Below are positions 44,548 through 55,800 of a stretch of DNA of 64,000 nucleotides, piece after piece. Position numbers and translations under genes: made by a program. The number at the start of each line of letters is the position of its first letter. Position 1 is the stretch's first letter. Location of the stretch: the NCBI GenBank assembly GCA_021399435.1, contig JAJTUP010000009.1:62001-126000 (forward strand). The letters are read 5' to 3'. A model generated the notes under the pieces. It saw only the letters and a list, made by a program, of their open reading frames with translations. It was not told the origin of the DNA and ran no database searches. Source of the stretch: Diaporthe sp. PMI_573. Its lineage: Eukaryota > Ascomycota > Sordariomycetes > Diaporthales > Diaporthaceae.

Positions 44548-46408
44548 ATGAGCGGGACAGCAATTACCGAGTCTGCGGAGAGTGCAGCCGCGGAACAAGA
44601 CAACAACAACATTCGGCATGCTGGTGACGAGGGCGAGGCCGGATCCGTCGCCGGCGATGGAGAGGAGGACGACGATGACGGGGGTAGTGACGGGTACCAG
44701 CCCCTCTGGGTCCGGCTGGCCTGTATCGGGCTCGACTTCCTCACGCAGACGTACGACCAGATAAGGATCGTGCCCGAGATCGTTCTCTTTGAGCAGTACG
44801 TCTGCCGATCGTACCACGACGGCGCCGGCGGCGGTGGTGGGCACGGCCTCCCGGATGGCAGGATCCCGCACCAGCTGTGCAAGAACCCGGATGTCCAGTA
44901 CCAGCTGGCGCGTCTCAGGAGCTGGAAGGCCCTCTTTGACGGCCTAGCGAGTAAGCTTAAGTTGCCACCCGGGCTGGTCCATGGAAGGAAACGCTGTAAC
45001 TGACAATTTTCCGTAGTCCTTATCACTGCCATACCTATGGGTATCCTAGCTGACAGGGTCGGGCGGAAGAAGGTTATCGCTTCGAGCGTCCTGGGGCCCA
45101 TATTGCAACTTTGTTGGATACTCCTTGTCTGTAGGTCGATCTATTTCTGTTTCCGTAAGGGACGTGGTCCCCTGCAAAGCATGAAAGCAAACCAAGCAAT
45201 TGCTCACCACACGACGTCAACCAGGTATGGGAGGATTCCAGGAAAGAGGCATGAGCATGATATGGGCAGGCTCGGCCTTTCTCCTCATGGGCAACCTGTC
45301 GTCCGCGAATGCCACGATATACGCAATGGCGGCAGACTCATGTCCTCCCGCCCAGAGGAGCCGCTACTTTTACTACCTCTATTCCACTTTCCTCGTCTGC
45401 GAGCTGTTCGCACCGGCCCTGGCCTCGGTCACAATCGAGAGGAATCTCCTCATTCCCTTCGGCGTCGGACTTACTTCTCTGCTCACATGCTTCCCGATCC
45501 TGCATGTCATGCCCGAGACGCATCGGGTGGGCGGTTCACCAGTGACTGCTACTAATAGTCGGCGCTCGTCGAGCTCGTCAGACAAGAACCAGCGCGAAGC
45601 CCGCGAGACGGACCAGCTTCTGTCCTCACCAACAGATGCCACAGGCGAGCCAGTTGCACGGTCCCGTAGGAGCCTATTGTCAGTGGTAAGAAATAGGAAC
45701 ATCCTGCTCGCCCTCTTCGTGCTGTTCATCGGCGCCCTGAGGCAGGGAACCGTGTCCGTATTGCTCCAGTACGCCGCAGTCCGGTTTGGGTGGCCAACGT
45801 CGCGGACTGCGATGCTGGTCTCAGTCATCGCCGCGAGCAATATTGTCCTGTTCTTGGTAATACTCCCGCAGACTGTGGCCTTTCTCACATCTAGGTGGCA
45901 CGTTATGCCACAGCTCATTGACTATAACGTTGTGTCCGCCAGTCTCGTCATCTTGACCGTTGGCGCAACATTCATGGGATTGGCTTCTTCGATGCATTGG
46001 CTCATCTGTGGTAGGTCAAAATTCTCCATTTTGCGAGCCACCCTCCGCTTGAAACTTACACAATCTAGCTACCCTTTTCTTTGCAACTGGATACGGGACC
46101 AGAGTCGCAGTACTATCCCTCGTCACGTCCTGGACGGACGAGGACACCCGCGCGAGCACCTTCGGCATTGCCCAGATTGTCGAAGGGTTTGGGCGAATGG
46201 GTGGCGACCCGATCCTGCTAAGAATATTTGCCAGATCTATGCGCATGGAAGGTATCCTACAAGGCTTGCCCTTCTACGTTGCCGCTGTAAGTATTTGCGA
46301 ACCAAGACTGGGCTTTTTCCTGTCTGGCGCTGACACAACAGTTTAAAGGTCGGATTCGGTTTGGCTGCTGTGGCATGGCGGTTTGTGAGGTTAAGAGTGA
46401 TAGCATAG
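44548..46408 (+). CDS. MFS transporter, five exons
   Basis: Structure join(44548..44950, 45017..45130, 45225..46010, 46069..46286, 46349..46408), 526 residues with every junction in frame. An acidic N-terminus of about 50 residues is followed by an MFS core: VRLACIGLDFLTQTYDQIRI, FEQYVCRSYH, then AIPMGILADRVGRKK (the loop 2-3 signature, formed across intron 1), AADSCPPAQRSRYFYYL, a long cytosolic loop, LFVLFIGALRQGTVSVLLQY, and the last helices in exons 4-5 (DEDTRASTFGIAQIVEG .. GFGLAAVAWRFVRLRV). The FEQYVCR block is typical of fungal transporters distantly like the SLC46/proton-coupled folate group. The final acceptor could be CAG (46341) or AAG (46348); the latter gives a normal helix end and is chosen. 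Substrate unknown. Confidence 0.82.
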
Positions 46409-48468
46409 AATAGTCACTTCGGGGGAGGAATTACAGGAGTCAAATCTGGCATACTTGATAAAGATGAACAGAAATTACGAGCTCACCTCGTCAGCTGATC
46501 TCGCCCCATTACCGGGGTGCGAAATGATACAATTAACAGGAACCGGGGAATGCAGCTATCCTTCCGGTAGCCTGGGAGGTGCACCAATGAGCCGTCAATC
46601 CCAGGGCCACCCTGCGAGACGCGAAAAGCCCGTTGGCAACAAATTTCTTTGTTTTCGTGCCGCACTCTTCGTCACACCATATGCAATATCCCATGGTGCG
46701 TTCTCGCACGCTTTGTCCAAGCGGGTCTTGTCCTATGCCGTCTGCTTGTTCTTGGCCAACACAAGCAAGAGAGTAGCTGTGCAGTTAGTTGGGGTGGCGA
46801 CACATTCTCACCTCCGCATGAAGCGAGTGTTTTCGAAAAGACAAGGACCAGGTGCAGGTGGAGTCTTGGGGCCGGCTATCTGTATGGGTCATAGGTCTTA
46901 ATAACTGTATTGGCCTGCTCAAGCTTGCTGCCTCCTTGCTTGTAGCCCCCCTGCTTCTTTCCGGAGCGATGATCAACGGGAGCGCCTCACAATGTTCGCT
47001 ATCAGTTCGTTTCCATCATGCCAGAGCATGCGATCGCGGAATCTTGTGACGCGCAACCATGGTTCGTCCTAGGCGCTTGGTTGCAAAAGTACCTGTTGCC
47101 GACAGATCGTGGTCATAACTGTCTACATTGGCAGCACTGCTAGTCGCATATGGAAGATCTAAGGATAGAGATTTGTTGAAAAAGAGGAAGTTGACGCGCC
47201 CGTGATCAGCACGAGCGGCGCGTGCGAGGATCTTTGGCAAGCGCGGCTTTTATGCCAAGCCTATCTCAACTACCCCAAGGTGAGCAACATGCTTGTGTAG
47301 GGTCGGAAAGGAAAGAGTGCGTCCGCTATTGAGAATCTCCGAATAGAAAGCATTCAAGTGAATAGACGCTAATGGTGGCTGAGACAGACCGTATCAGATT
47401 TTGAAGTGGGGGGGGGGAGGGTTGTGGGCCAGTACATATCCACGAATATCTCACTACTCAGCTGACAGATCATATATCAATGGCATTCATTTGTGAAGCT
47501 CTGTATTAATAGACAGATTTCAAAATAAAGCAGAGTGTATGTTCGGTACATTAAGCTCAAAGGGTCGGGGTATCTGTATTTCACGAGAAGAATTCCATCA
47601 TTACGTCTGCCGTGTTATGACACTATTTCGTACGATGCGTGCTGTGAGGAATACGTATGAGTTCTGCGAAATGCTGCAAATGCGGTGCGCGAGAAAACTT
47701 TCAACCTGCTTCTGGTACTGTAGATAGGGTTATATTGCGCCTATTGTGCTCAACCTTATATTAGGATTAGGCGATCAAGACTACTTAATTTTCAGTTGGA
47801 AAATGGTACTGTCTGGAAGCAGTCCCTTATACCTCAAAATGGAATGAGTGCCGCGGGGCGTATATTACACACAATTGACCTAACATAACTGTTTCAACTT
47901 TTAAAGAATTTAGTAGACAATGTAAATGAAGTAGTTGTATAAGATAACATAGTATAGATTAGAAAACAACGTACAAGAAACAGCTCTACTTTGAATGCCT
48001 GAGGACCATTGTAAACATCCGGAGTAAACAACACTATCTTAATAACTCAGTTTCTTTGTTCTAGCCTTATCCTTATCTTGAAAGAAACTCCAAACAATGC
48101 TTTTGTCACATAGGCATTGTTCCTGTTCACTCATTTTCTAGTAATGTTAGCTTTACCTGTTTACAGATGTGTAGGTTTATAGCTAAAGTAGACTACAACG
48201 CATTGCTATCCTTGTACAACTGAATGACAGCATTTGTAAGGTCATAGATAGTGTCAGTGTATTAAGACAAAGCATATGTGCAGTGATCAATGCTACCTTA
48301 GATTGGCATTATCTCTGTTGAATTCTTTATTTTCAAGATTATGGATTCAGCTATAAATTGCACAGCTGAAACGGTTTAACGGTTCTCCTAATCCTGAATA
48401 ACCATCACCCAAATCTTGTCTGCAAGAGAAAACCCCACCCAAACTGAAACCCAGAATACCATCTCAGC
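46409..48468. other. Gene-free region with an AT-rich block
   Basis: 2 kb. The first half is of ordinary composition without genes and includes a G10 run (47408-47417). From about 47,480 to 48,440 the DNA becomes strongly AT-rich; for example 47881-47940 has only 14 G/C in 60. No ORF of note. A TATAAAT at 48352-48358 lies 111 bases before the helicase ATG. The block may be a decayed, RIP-affected repeat, but no transposon motif survives. Confidence 0.55.
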
Positions 48469-51400
48469 ATGGCCGCTTTCTCGCAGGAAGCAGGCCCCGA
48501 GTGGGCATACCTTGCTCCGCTCACCAAAAAGAAAGGTTTCCCGTTCGAATTTGACTCATTGTACGTCAATGTCCAACGAGAGGGTGACCAACCGGCTACC
48601 AAAATCGACAGCATCCAGACCCTTCGTAACAACCAAGGTATGTACGTACCGAGCGACGTAACTCGATTCAGCTTTGACAGGCTGAGAGAGATGATAGGAT
48701 CTGATTTTGATAGTTTCGATGTCTTCTTCGAAGCTTACAAAGGCGCCGAGCCCGGTGTGTCGATTTCTGACGCCTCGTCTTTCCGAAGACTTCTTTTGGC
48801 AATCGGCCACCTCGGCTTTCCTACCCCAGAACCAGCTACTGAAAGGACCGACTTTCCCCCTGTGCTAAGGTTTTTTGCGAGGCCCAAGGACGCGTCGGAG
48901 ACTTCTGCAGTTGTGAACTATCAGTCGCCCCCAAGGGCTCTAAGCCTAGGCAGGTATCGGAATCGCCTGCCCCAGCTTTCGGACGACAGCTCGCCTCCTC
49001 CGGGGCCCCGCAAATATGCCCGAGACGTCTGGGACACCCCTGGGAGCCTTGAAGATACGCCGCCCGCGGAGGACACCTCTATGAGGTACGGAGATACGCC
49101 GCCCTCCAACGTGCCTTTGAGACCTCAGAACTCCTCTCTAGAATCTCCCCAACAATCCGAAGTTCCTACTGAAGACGAGGAGACCTCTTTTCTCGCAGTC
49201 CCCAAAGAGCCTCAAAGAAAGCCTTTAACATTCGAGGAACGCGTCCAGAACGACCAGAGCTACGGGCTCAGTAGTGATCTGAATGATCCGCACCTGGAGC
49301 ACCTGCACAACCTCTACGCTGATATTGCTGGCATTGACCGGAACAAGCGCAACCCAGAGAACCCGGACCACGCGTACCAGCCCCCATACTCCACGATAAG
49401 CCTACCACCAAATCAGTCATACCCCACTGGATGGATTATGGGTGAAAGTGACAAGATTTTGTATTACCTGGCCGACAAACCTGGCTTAGGGAAAACTTTT
49501 GCCGCAATCGAGGCCATGGTCAGAATTACATTGATCGTGTCCAACGGCCTCACTATCGAGAGCGAACGCGCCCAACTTTCTTCGCTTCAAACGCGTCCAC
49601 TCCACATACATGACACGGCGCATCCTCGATTTGGGATAAACGAGGCTTGCCGAGCGGGCACGTTCGAACGCTTTGGATTTCTCTGTCAGTGCGATGTGAA
49701 TACGCCCACGTACAATGTCACGCAGACTGGTCATTTCAGCGCTGGATACATGCTTGTTGTCGTACCACTACTTTTAGTGTCTCAGTGGGTTGAGAACATC
49801 AAGCGTTTCATACGCACCAGTGTTCGTCTCCCGCACAATCAGAAAGCCATTGAGATAGTCAACATACATGAGGGTGAGAACTACGGCGAGGCCCTGAAAA
49901 GCTTTATCAATGGAAACCCAGGACAATTCGGCCTGGGCAAGATTGTCATAGTCCCAGCTACCACCACCATCGGCCCCTCACTTGAGTCACTCCGCAAGGA
50001 ACCCAGCAGAATACTAAAAACTCAGCCTTCCTTGATATGTTGGGACGAGATTCACAACATAGGGAGTACTACCCATGGGGCTGTCGAGTGGGTTCGAGCG
50101 TTGATCTACCGAGCCAAAAATCCTACGCACGTTCTCGCGCTATCAGGGACTCCCTGGAGGAATGGGCCAACCGACTTTGACGTCATAGAGTCGATAGCCT
50201 GTGATAAAGTTTCGTTCGGGGGGTGGTGGACCAACGAGGCATATGATGCCTACGAGCACCGGTTGAAGAACGCCAGAGCTAATCTCAACGACTCCACCAA
50301 ACAAGTCAACCAAATGGACATAATCGGCCGCGGAACGCGAGGAGATGTCCGGGACGAAGATAAAACTGAGGCTCACAACACCTTGATGCGGCACGACGAA
50401 CGCCTCCACGAGTACGCAGCTCAAATTCCTCTGTTGCAGCGCAAGGAAAGGAGTAGCTATCTTGGCTACTATATTCCCAACAGTCGGCCCGATTCTGAGA
50501 AGACCGAACTCGAAATCGGCATATGCGATTCAGGGCTGAACGATGCGCAGAAGTTGGTAGCGAATGGATACAAGGAGTTTCTTCGTGTCAAACACCGTAA
50601 AGAGGTACAGGCCTGGAGCAGGAAACCAGAGTCCACAAGAGGGCCAAGACCAAAGATCAGAAGCCACCTGTTTAGTCTGGATTCCGTGGCAACTGAAAGC
50701 TCTAGAATAGACGTATCTCTCGTCGGGTTTGCGCCGGGCCTGACCCAGCATGTCCTCGAGCGAACAAATACATCCGAGGTGCAGTTTCGCTCACCCGAAG
50801 CCAACAAGGTCTTCGGCAAAACAACGACCACGAGCCAGCGCCAGGCGGTTAGAACCTCTAAATATTGGAGCATGGCACAATCGGCATTCCTCAAAGTAGT
50901 CCCTCCGAACGGAGAGACACAGCTTTCCCCCAAGGTTGTTTTCATATGCAATGTTATTGACCGCATGCTGAAAGATAGAGAGCCGCATGCAAAGGGCCAA
51001 CAAACGTTCGGCGTGTTCCCGAAGAAGATGATAATCGTTGTCCCACATGCTTTTCAGGGTCTCATGTTAATATCCTACCTCTTTCAGCGGTACCCCGAGC
51101 ACAACTTTACGTTTGTCGGAGCCTCGAATGAAACCAACAAGGAACGGCCCGCCCTTCTAGCCCCGTTCCAACGGTCTACTACCAGCAAGCACCCGGAGGA
51201 TGGGCGGAGCACAGATCCGATCGCCTTAATCAGCACATACAATATCATTGGAGTTGGACTCAACCTTACACGCTGTAATTACCTCATCGTCACTTCCCCT
51301 CTCGCAAGCAAGGCCCATCAGGACCAGCAGCTCGGACGGATCGACCGTCCGGGGCAGTACGCCAGTGTGCATAGCTATGTGCTCGTCGACAATGGAAACC

Positions 51401-51558
51401 CGGTCGACGTCACTACTTTTTATCGTATGCAAAAACGGACAGCCCTGACGGTTGCCCCGGACGAAATCGGAACAGGCCTTGACTTCTTGCTCAAGGACAT
51501 CGATGAGGAAGACGAGCGGGAACCTGATGTAGACGATGAGATGGGCGAGGCGAACTAG
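48469..51558 (+). CDS. Orphan SNF2-like superfamily 2 helicase, intronless, 1029 aa
   Basis: DNA-dependent ATPase of the SNF2 class, probably nuclear. Residues 1-320 are an N-terminal region of unknown type with a Pro/Ser-rich linker. Motor motifs in order: I PGLGKTFAA (about 337-345), Ia-like LVVVPLLLVSQW, II WDEIH (about 524-528), III LSGTPWRNG (about 557-565), V GVGLNLTRCNYLIVTSP (about 927-943) and VI QQLGRIDRPGQ (about 953-963). The motif order and spacing fit an active SNF2 motor with a long insertion between the RecA lobes. It lacks RING, chromo, bromo or HIRAN blocks I can see, so it is not a clear Rad5, Rad16, Swi2 or Mot1 orthologue. It ends in an acidic tail. It is intronless, with a TATAAAT box 111 bases upstream, beside an AT-rich block, which may point to accessory or transferred DNA. 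Confidence 0.85.
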   Translation: MAAFSQEAGPEWAYLAPLTKKKGFPFEFDSLYVNVQREGDQPATKIDSIQTLRNNQGMYVPSDVTRFSFDRLREMIGSDFDSFDVFFEAYKGAEPGVSISDASSFRRLLLAIGHLGFPTPEPATERTDFPPVLRFFARPKDASETSAVVNYQSPPRALSLGRYRNRLPQLSDDSSPPPGPRKYARDVWDTPGSLEDTPPAEDTSMRYGDTPPSNVPLRPQNSSLESPQQSEVPTEDEETSFLAVPKEPQRKPLTFEERVQNDQSYGLSSDLNDPHLEHLHNLYADIAGIDRNKRNPENPDHAYQPPYSTISLPPNQSYPTGWIMGESDKILYYLADKPGLGKTFAAIEAMVRITLIVSNGLTIESERAQLSSLQTRPLHIHDTAHPRFGINEACRAGTFERFGFLCQCDVNTPTYNVTQTGHFSAGYMLVVVPLLLVSQWVENIKRFIRTSVRLPHNQKAIEIVNIHEGENYGEALKSFINGNPGQFGLGKIVIVPATTTIGPSLESLRKEPSRILKTQPSLICWDEIHNIGSTTHGAVEWVRALIYRAKNPTHVLALSGTPWRNGPTDFDVIESIACDKVSFGGWWTNEAYDAYEHRLKNARANLNDSTKQVNQMDIIGRGTRGDVRDEDKTEAHNTLMRHDERLHEYAAQIPLLQRKERSSYLGYYIPNSRPDSEKTELEIGICDSGLNDAQKLVANGYKEFLRVKHRKEVQAWSRKPESTRGPRPKIRSHLFSLDSVATESSRIDVSLVGFAPGLTQHVLERTNTSEVQFRSPEANKVFGKTTTTSQRQAVRTSKYWSMAQSAFLKVVPPNGETQLSPKVVFICNVIDRMLKDREPHAKGQQTFGVFPKKMIIVVPHAFQGLMLISYLFQRYPEHNFTFVGASNETNKERPALLAPFQRSTTSKHPEDGRSTDPIALISTYNIIGVGLNLTRCNYLIVTSPLASKAHQDQQLGRIDRPGQYASVHSYVLVDNGNPVDVTTFYRMQKRTALTVAPDEIGTGLDFLLKDIDEEDEREPDVDDEMGEAN

Positions 51559-52470
51559 GATCCAGAGTAAACGGGGGTTATTCGGACTCGGAGTGGTGCT
51601 TCGCAGAGAATATGTAACATGCAATAGATTTAGTCAGAGAAGGAGCATGCGAAGGGAGAACGGCATTTCATTAGGATAGTCAAATCAGACCATACTCAAA
51701 TTGCAAAACAGAAAGTCAAAACATTGTCCTTGTTAAGTACTTAATATTACCTCCCATCCCGTGAGAGAAATCTGCATAGATTCAAAGGTTGCTCAAAAAG
51801 TGTTCTCGCGTTTACGCATTGTGATCAAGAACTGTGCTCTAGCAGAAGACAGGAATCAATCTCCTTTCTTCTGTGGAACGTCCCTCTACTGCTAGCATCG
51901 ATTTCTTTCAAGGGAGCTACGGAACAAGGTTAACCAATGGTCATAAACACAGTAAGGGGCAAGGTGAGTATCATTTTGTAGACCAACTTATTCGACTGGT
52001 GTAGAACCTGGCCATGCGTGCGGGGCGATGAATCATTTTGTTCACTTTAGCCTCGAGCTAACCAATACCAGACTATTATTTTGGGTCCATGGGTATTACT
52101 GGTTTGTTATGAAGCCGAAATGAGGCGAATAGAGGCAAAGTCGAGAATCTTGGGGATGCTTATGAAATCTTAAGCAAGTAAAAGTTGCAATTCCTTTCAC
52201 CGTCGGCCGAGGAACGTCACAGCCGTGAGCCGTCCAAACTGTATCGAGTCTCCGGTTTCACCTGAAGGTCGACGCCGGAGCTCCCCCAAGCTCGCATCCG
52301 ACCTCCTCGCCATCATTTATAAAGACCCCACGATGCTGCGACTTAAATTTCTCAAAGTGGATGCATAAAAAAATCCTTTCTTTTCCTTTGTGTTTTCTTC
52401 TTTCAATCTGCACATACATTCCGTGGAACAACAATATCAAGCAGAACCCCTACGTAACTTCCTCGCCACC
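51559..52470. other. Intergenic
   Basis: About 910 bases of moderately AT-rich spacer. A TATAAA at 52318-52323 lies 153 bases before the next ATG. No gene seen. Confidence 0.6.
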
Positions 52471-52971
52471 ATGAGCGGGAAAATTGATCTCAAAGACCTT
52501 CCCGAGGTCTACTGCAAGGCCTGGGCTTCAAGGGATCCAACGGATCTCCTGGCCCTCTTCTCCGGGGACTCTTTCATGACAGACCATGGCGCGCAGATCC
52601 ACGTGCCCTTCCCGTACCTTGAACGCCACCACAAGCACTGGAATGGTGCTCACGACGACTTTGAGGTTTGGTTGGACAAGCAGTACCCCGTCTACTGGGC
52701 CGAGCTCGATGACAAGGGGAATGGCTACTGCAGCTTCAGGACGGTCAACAAGGGTGTATTTGTCAACGACCTTGGAAGACGCAAGGCCACGGGATTGCCG
52801 TTCCAGTATTCGGGCGTCATTGATCTGAAATTGAAGGGAGGAAAGATTGTGCAGGCTGATGAGTGGCTCAGGGTACCCTTTGAGGATAGCGTCTCACCCG
52901 ACAAGTACATTACTATTTCGGAGGAGAGCTTGAAGGGTGTTATGAGGAAGGACCTTCACAAGTCGGAATGA
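52471..52971 (+). CDS. NTF2/SnoaL-fold small protein
   Basis: A 166-residue intronless protein with a cone-shaped alpha+beta-barrel (NTF2-like) pattern: an N-terminal helix with EVYCKAWASRDPTDLLALFS, a typical loop with GDSFMTDHG, aromatic strands YWAELDDKGNGYCSFRTVNKG, and a closing strand KIVQADEWLRVPFED. Such proteins include polyketide cyclases, dehydratases and many of unknown role. No catalytic Asp/His pair can be assigned with confidence. The ATG at 52471 is in a strong context (CGCCACCATGAGC) and gives the expected length; an open frame upstream to 52390 is leader. It stands alone, not in a biosynthetic cluster. Confidence 0.72.
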   Translation: MSGKIDLKDLPEVYCKAWASRDPTDLLALFSGDSFMTDHGAQIHVPFPYLERHHKHWNGAHDDFEVWLDKQYPVYWAELDDKGNGYCSFRTVNKGVFVNDLGRRKATGLPFQYSGVIDLKLKGGKIVQADEWLRVPFEDSVSPDKYITISEESLKGVMRKDLHKSE

Positions 52972-53803
52972 GATAAATCAGGGAGCTTCATCCAGTGCCA
53001 TACCAAATTTCGCTATTTCGCGCATCTTCTGAGAATTCTTAGCAGTGCTCTCTCATATGCATGGCTCTTGTGTTACCGGAGACTGACTCCAACAAATTTC
53101 CATTGGTTATGCTGCAAGGCTGGCCAGTTGTGACGTCCCTTGTGGAAAAGTCGAGCCAAGCAGGGAAGCCTGTGAAGTGCTTCTCTGCTCTTATCAATGC
53201 TTCTCTGTCCAGGTCACCTCCTTCTCTGTTTCACTATTCCAGAATTCTTCTTCCTTGCACCCCAGGACGAGTGACCACAGTCAAACAGAGTAAATGCAAA
53301 AGGAATTAAAAATATCATCGGATGGTGGTTTCGCCACCGAAGTACGTGCCTAGAATGAGACACGAGAGCATCTCCCTCAGCAGCTTGGTAATCAAAATTC
53401 AAGAATCAATTCTAGGTGCTTTGGTATCATGGATCCCATCTTCGCAAGGCAGGCATAAAGGTTGAAGAACGCCTCTGCCCAGTAATTATCCTTCCTGCAC
53501 GACGGGTAGGCTACTGGCTCAGCCGATTCAGTCCCACCAGCGCGGCGCTGATTAGCGGTGGCGGCCGCTAGATTTGGAGCCTGTGCGGTGAACAAGACCA
53601 ACCCCGGACCCCCGAGCACCGACAACCACGCCTGTCAGGATCTACGTACCCGCCCAGGTCCAATTTGTGGGTGGCCCAGGTGATAAGGTAGGAGAACGTT
53701 ACGTCGGCGTCCGCTTTTGGGTGCCCTACATCCGATATCACGGAGCCGCGACCGATCCATAGATAACAGCAGCCCGGCCCGGCAAAGGGCCTCTTCTTGG
53801 ACA
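52972..53803. other. Intergenic
   Basis: About 830 bases holding the 3' flank of the NTF2-fold gene and the promoter of the transporter. No coding frame seen. Confidence 0.6.
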
Positions 53804-55514
53804 ATGGCGGCTGCTGAAAGATTTTCATTCTTCCATCCATCCAGCTTCTGGCAGAATAGGCGCCGAAAAACTGGCCACAGGTACGATCCGCTTGTGGAAG
53901 ACGAAGACGACGACGAGCTCTCGCCGCCTCGAGACATTATGGTCAGCCAGGCGAGTCGCAGCCACGGCGGTGGCGATGCCGGTCCCTTGGCTAAGCAAGT
54001 TCTCCGCAAAATCGACATGAGGTTGATCCCACTGCTGTTCGTCACCTATGGGCTCAACTTCATGGACAAGACTATCTTGTCGAGTGCATCGGTGTTTGGA
54101 CTGAAAGATGACACGGTTCGTCCATTACCTTCCATGACTCCGCCTGCTCCAATGTTGCCTCCCTGGGCGCTGAGCTGACAGCTGCCAACAGCATCTTCAG
54201 GGGCAAGACTACAGCTGGGTGTCTTCCGTCTTCTATTTTGGATATTTCGCCTGGACATATCCCACCACACTTCTGATCGCCCGGCTCCCTGTCGCGCGGT
54301 ACATGACCGCCAACACGCTGTTCTGGGGCGTCGTCGTCGGCATGACTGCGGCATGCTCCAACTATGGCGGACTGCTGACCGTCCGCTTCCTGCTCGGCGT
54401 CGCCGAGTCTACCATCACTCCCGCATTTATGTTCATCACCACGTCATGGTACACCCGCGACGAGATCCCGTTCCGGACCGGAATCTGGTTCTCGGGGAAC
54501 TCCATCGGCGGCATGATAGCATCAATCTTCGCCTTCGGCGTGGGCCACATTGACGACTCTGTCGGACCATGGCGGTGGATGTTTATCATCCTAGGCGTGG
54601 TCACGTTCCTCTGGGGATTCGTCTTATGGCTCGCCCTCCCTAACAGCATATCCACCGCCGACTTCCTCACAGAAGAGGAGAAGCAGTTCGCGACGGACAG
54701 AGTCATCGTCGCGGGGACAGGACGCACAGAGAAGACGGCCTGGAAGTGGTCGCAGGTGCAGGAGTGCCTCGTCGACCCCAAGACGTGGTTCATCCTCGCC
54801 CTCGAGCTGACGACGCAGATCCCCAACGGCGGCACGCAGAACTTCGCCAACCTGGTCATCAAGTCCTTCGGCTTCACAAGCCTACAAAGCACCCTGATCA
54901 ACATCCCCTACTCGCTCATCTCAGGGGGCGTCATCATGTTCACGGGCTGGCTAGCGGGGCGCTTCCGGCAGGCCAACTGCCTGCTCATCGCATGTGTTGT
55001 GCTCCCGTGTATCACCGGCTCCGCCCTCATCTACTCGCGGTCACACGTGTCGCGTGGTGTCCAGCTGTTCGGCTACTTCCTGCTCTCGACTGGCCCCTCC
55101 GCCATGCCGCTCGCGCTGTCGCTCGTCCAGGCGAACTATCGGGGCGTGACCAAGAAGATGACCATGACATCGCTGCTCTTCCTCGGCTACTGCGCCGGGA
55201 ACATCGCCGGACCACAATTCTTCAAGTCCGCCGAGGCGCCGACCTACAATACCGCCTTCAAGACCATCATGATCTGCTACGCTCTGGTCGTGGTGCTGGC
55301 GCTCGGGCTGCGGACGTACCTCTCCTGGACAAACATGAGGAGGACAAGGGAGGAGGGGTTCGTGGGCAGTGCTGGCTCTGCTGGAGCGGTGGGTGGAGGC
55401 AAGATTGTGGATATTGCTAGTGATGCGAATGCTGTGAATGAGGTTGAGCTGAGAAGTGAGGACTACGAAGATGTGACAGACTGGCAGACGCCTGGGTTCA
55501 GATATCGTCTCTGA
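53804..55514 (+). CDS. MFS anion:cation symporter, Dal5/allantoate permease family
   Basis: Predicted uptake of an organic anion (allantoate, nicotinate, pantothenate or similar) with protons at the plasma membrane. Structure join(53804..54115, 54192..55514), 544 residues; the 76-nt intron has a GTTCGT donor, a GCTGACAG branch and an AACAG acceptor and rebuilds KDDTHLQGQDYSW. Family marks: KIDMRLIPLLFVTYGLNFMDKT in helix 1, SSVFYFGYFAWTYPT, VRFLLGVAESTITPAF, TSWYTRDEIPFRTGIWFSGN, WRWMFIILG and ALELTTQIPNGGTQNFANLV, NIPYSLISGG. The hydrophilic N-terminus of about 65 residues and the Gly-rich tail are cytosolic. The exact substrate cannot be told. Confidence 0.9.
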
Positions 55515-55800
55515 GCTTCGTCACAGTCGCGGGAGTTTGGGGAACTCACGGTCACATATATTGTAGAGTATATGTGCTCTCGATCATTGTGCATCCTGAG
55601 GTAGATCGATATCCGATATTTTGCATACAAACTCATAATATTTCAGGCTCACCCTCCATTTCCCACCCGGCCTAAGTATGACCCGCGCTGCAAGGGCCGA
55701 ATCAGTACAGTAGGTAGCCCACAGAGACAGAAACCGCAAGATAACGATGCTAGAGAGAGGACTTCAGAGTAAGCTTTGCCAGTCCTGAAGATTCGGCCGG
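55515..55800. other. Convergent 3' spacer
   Basis: 286 bases between converging genes; nothing seen. Confidence 0.6.
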
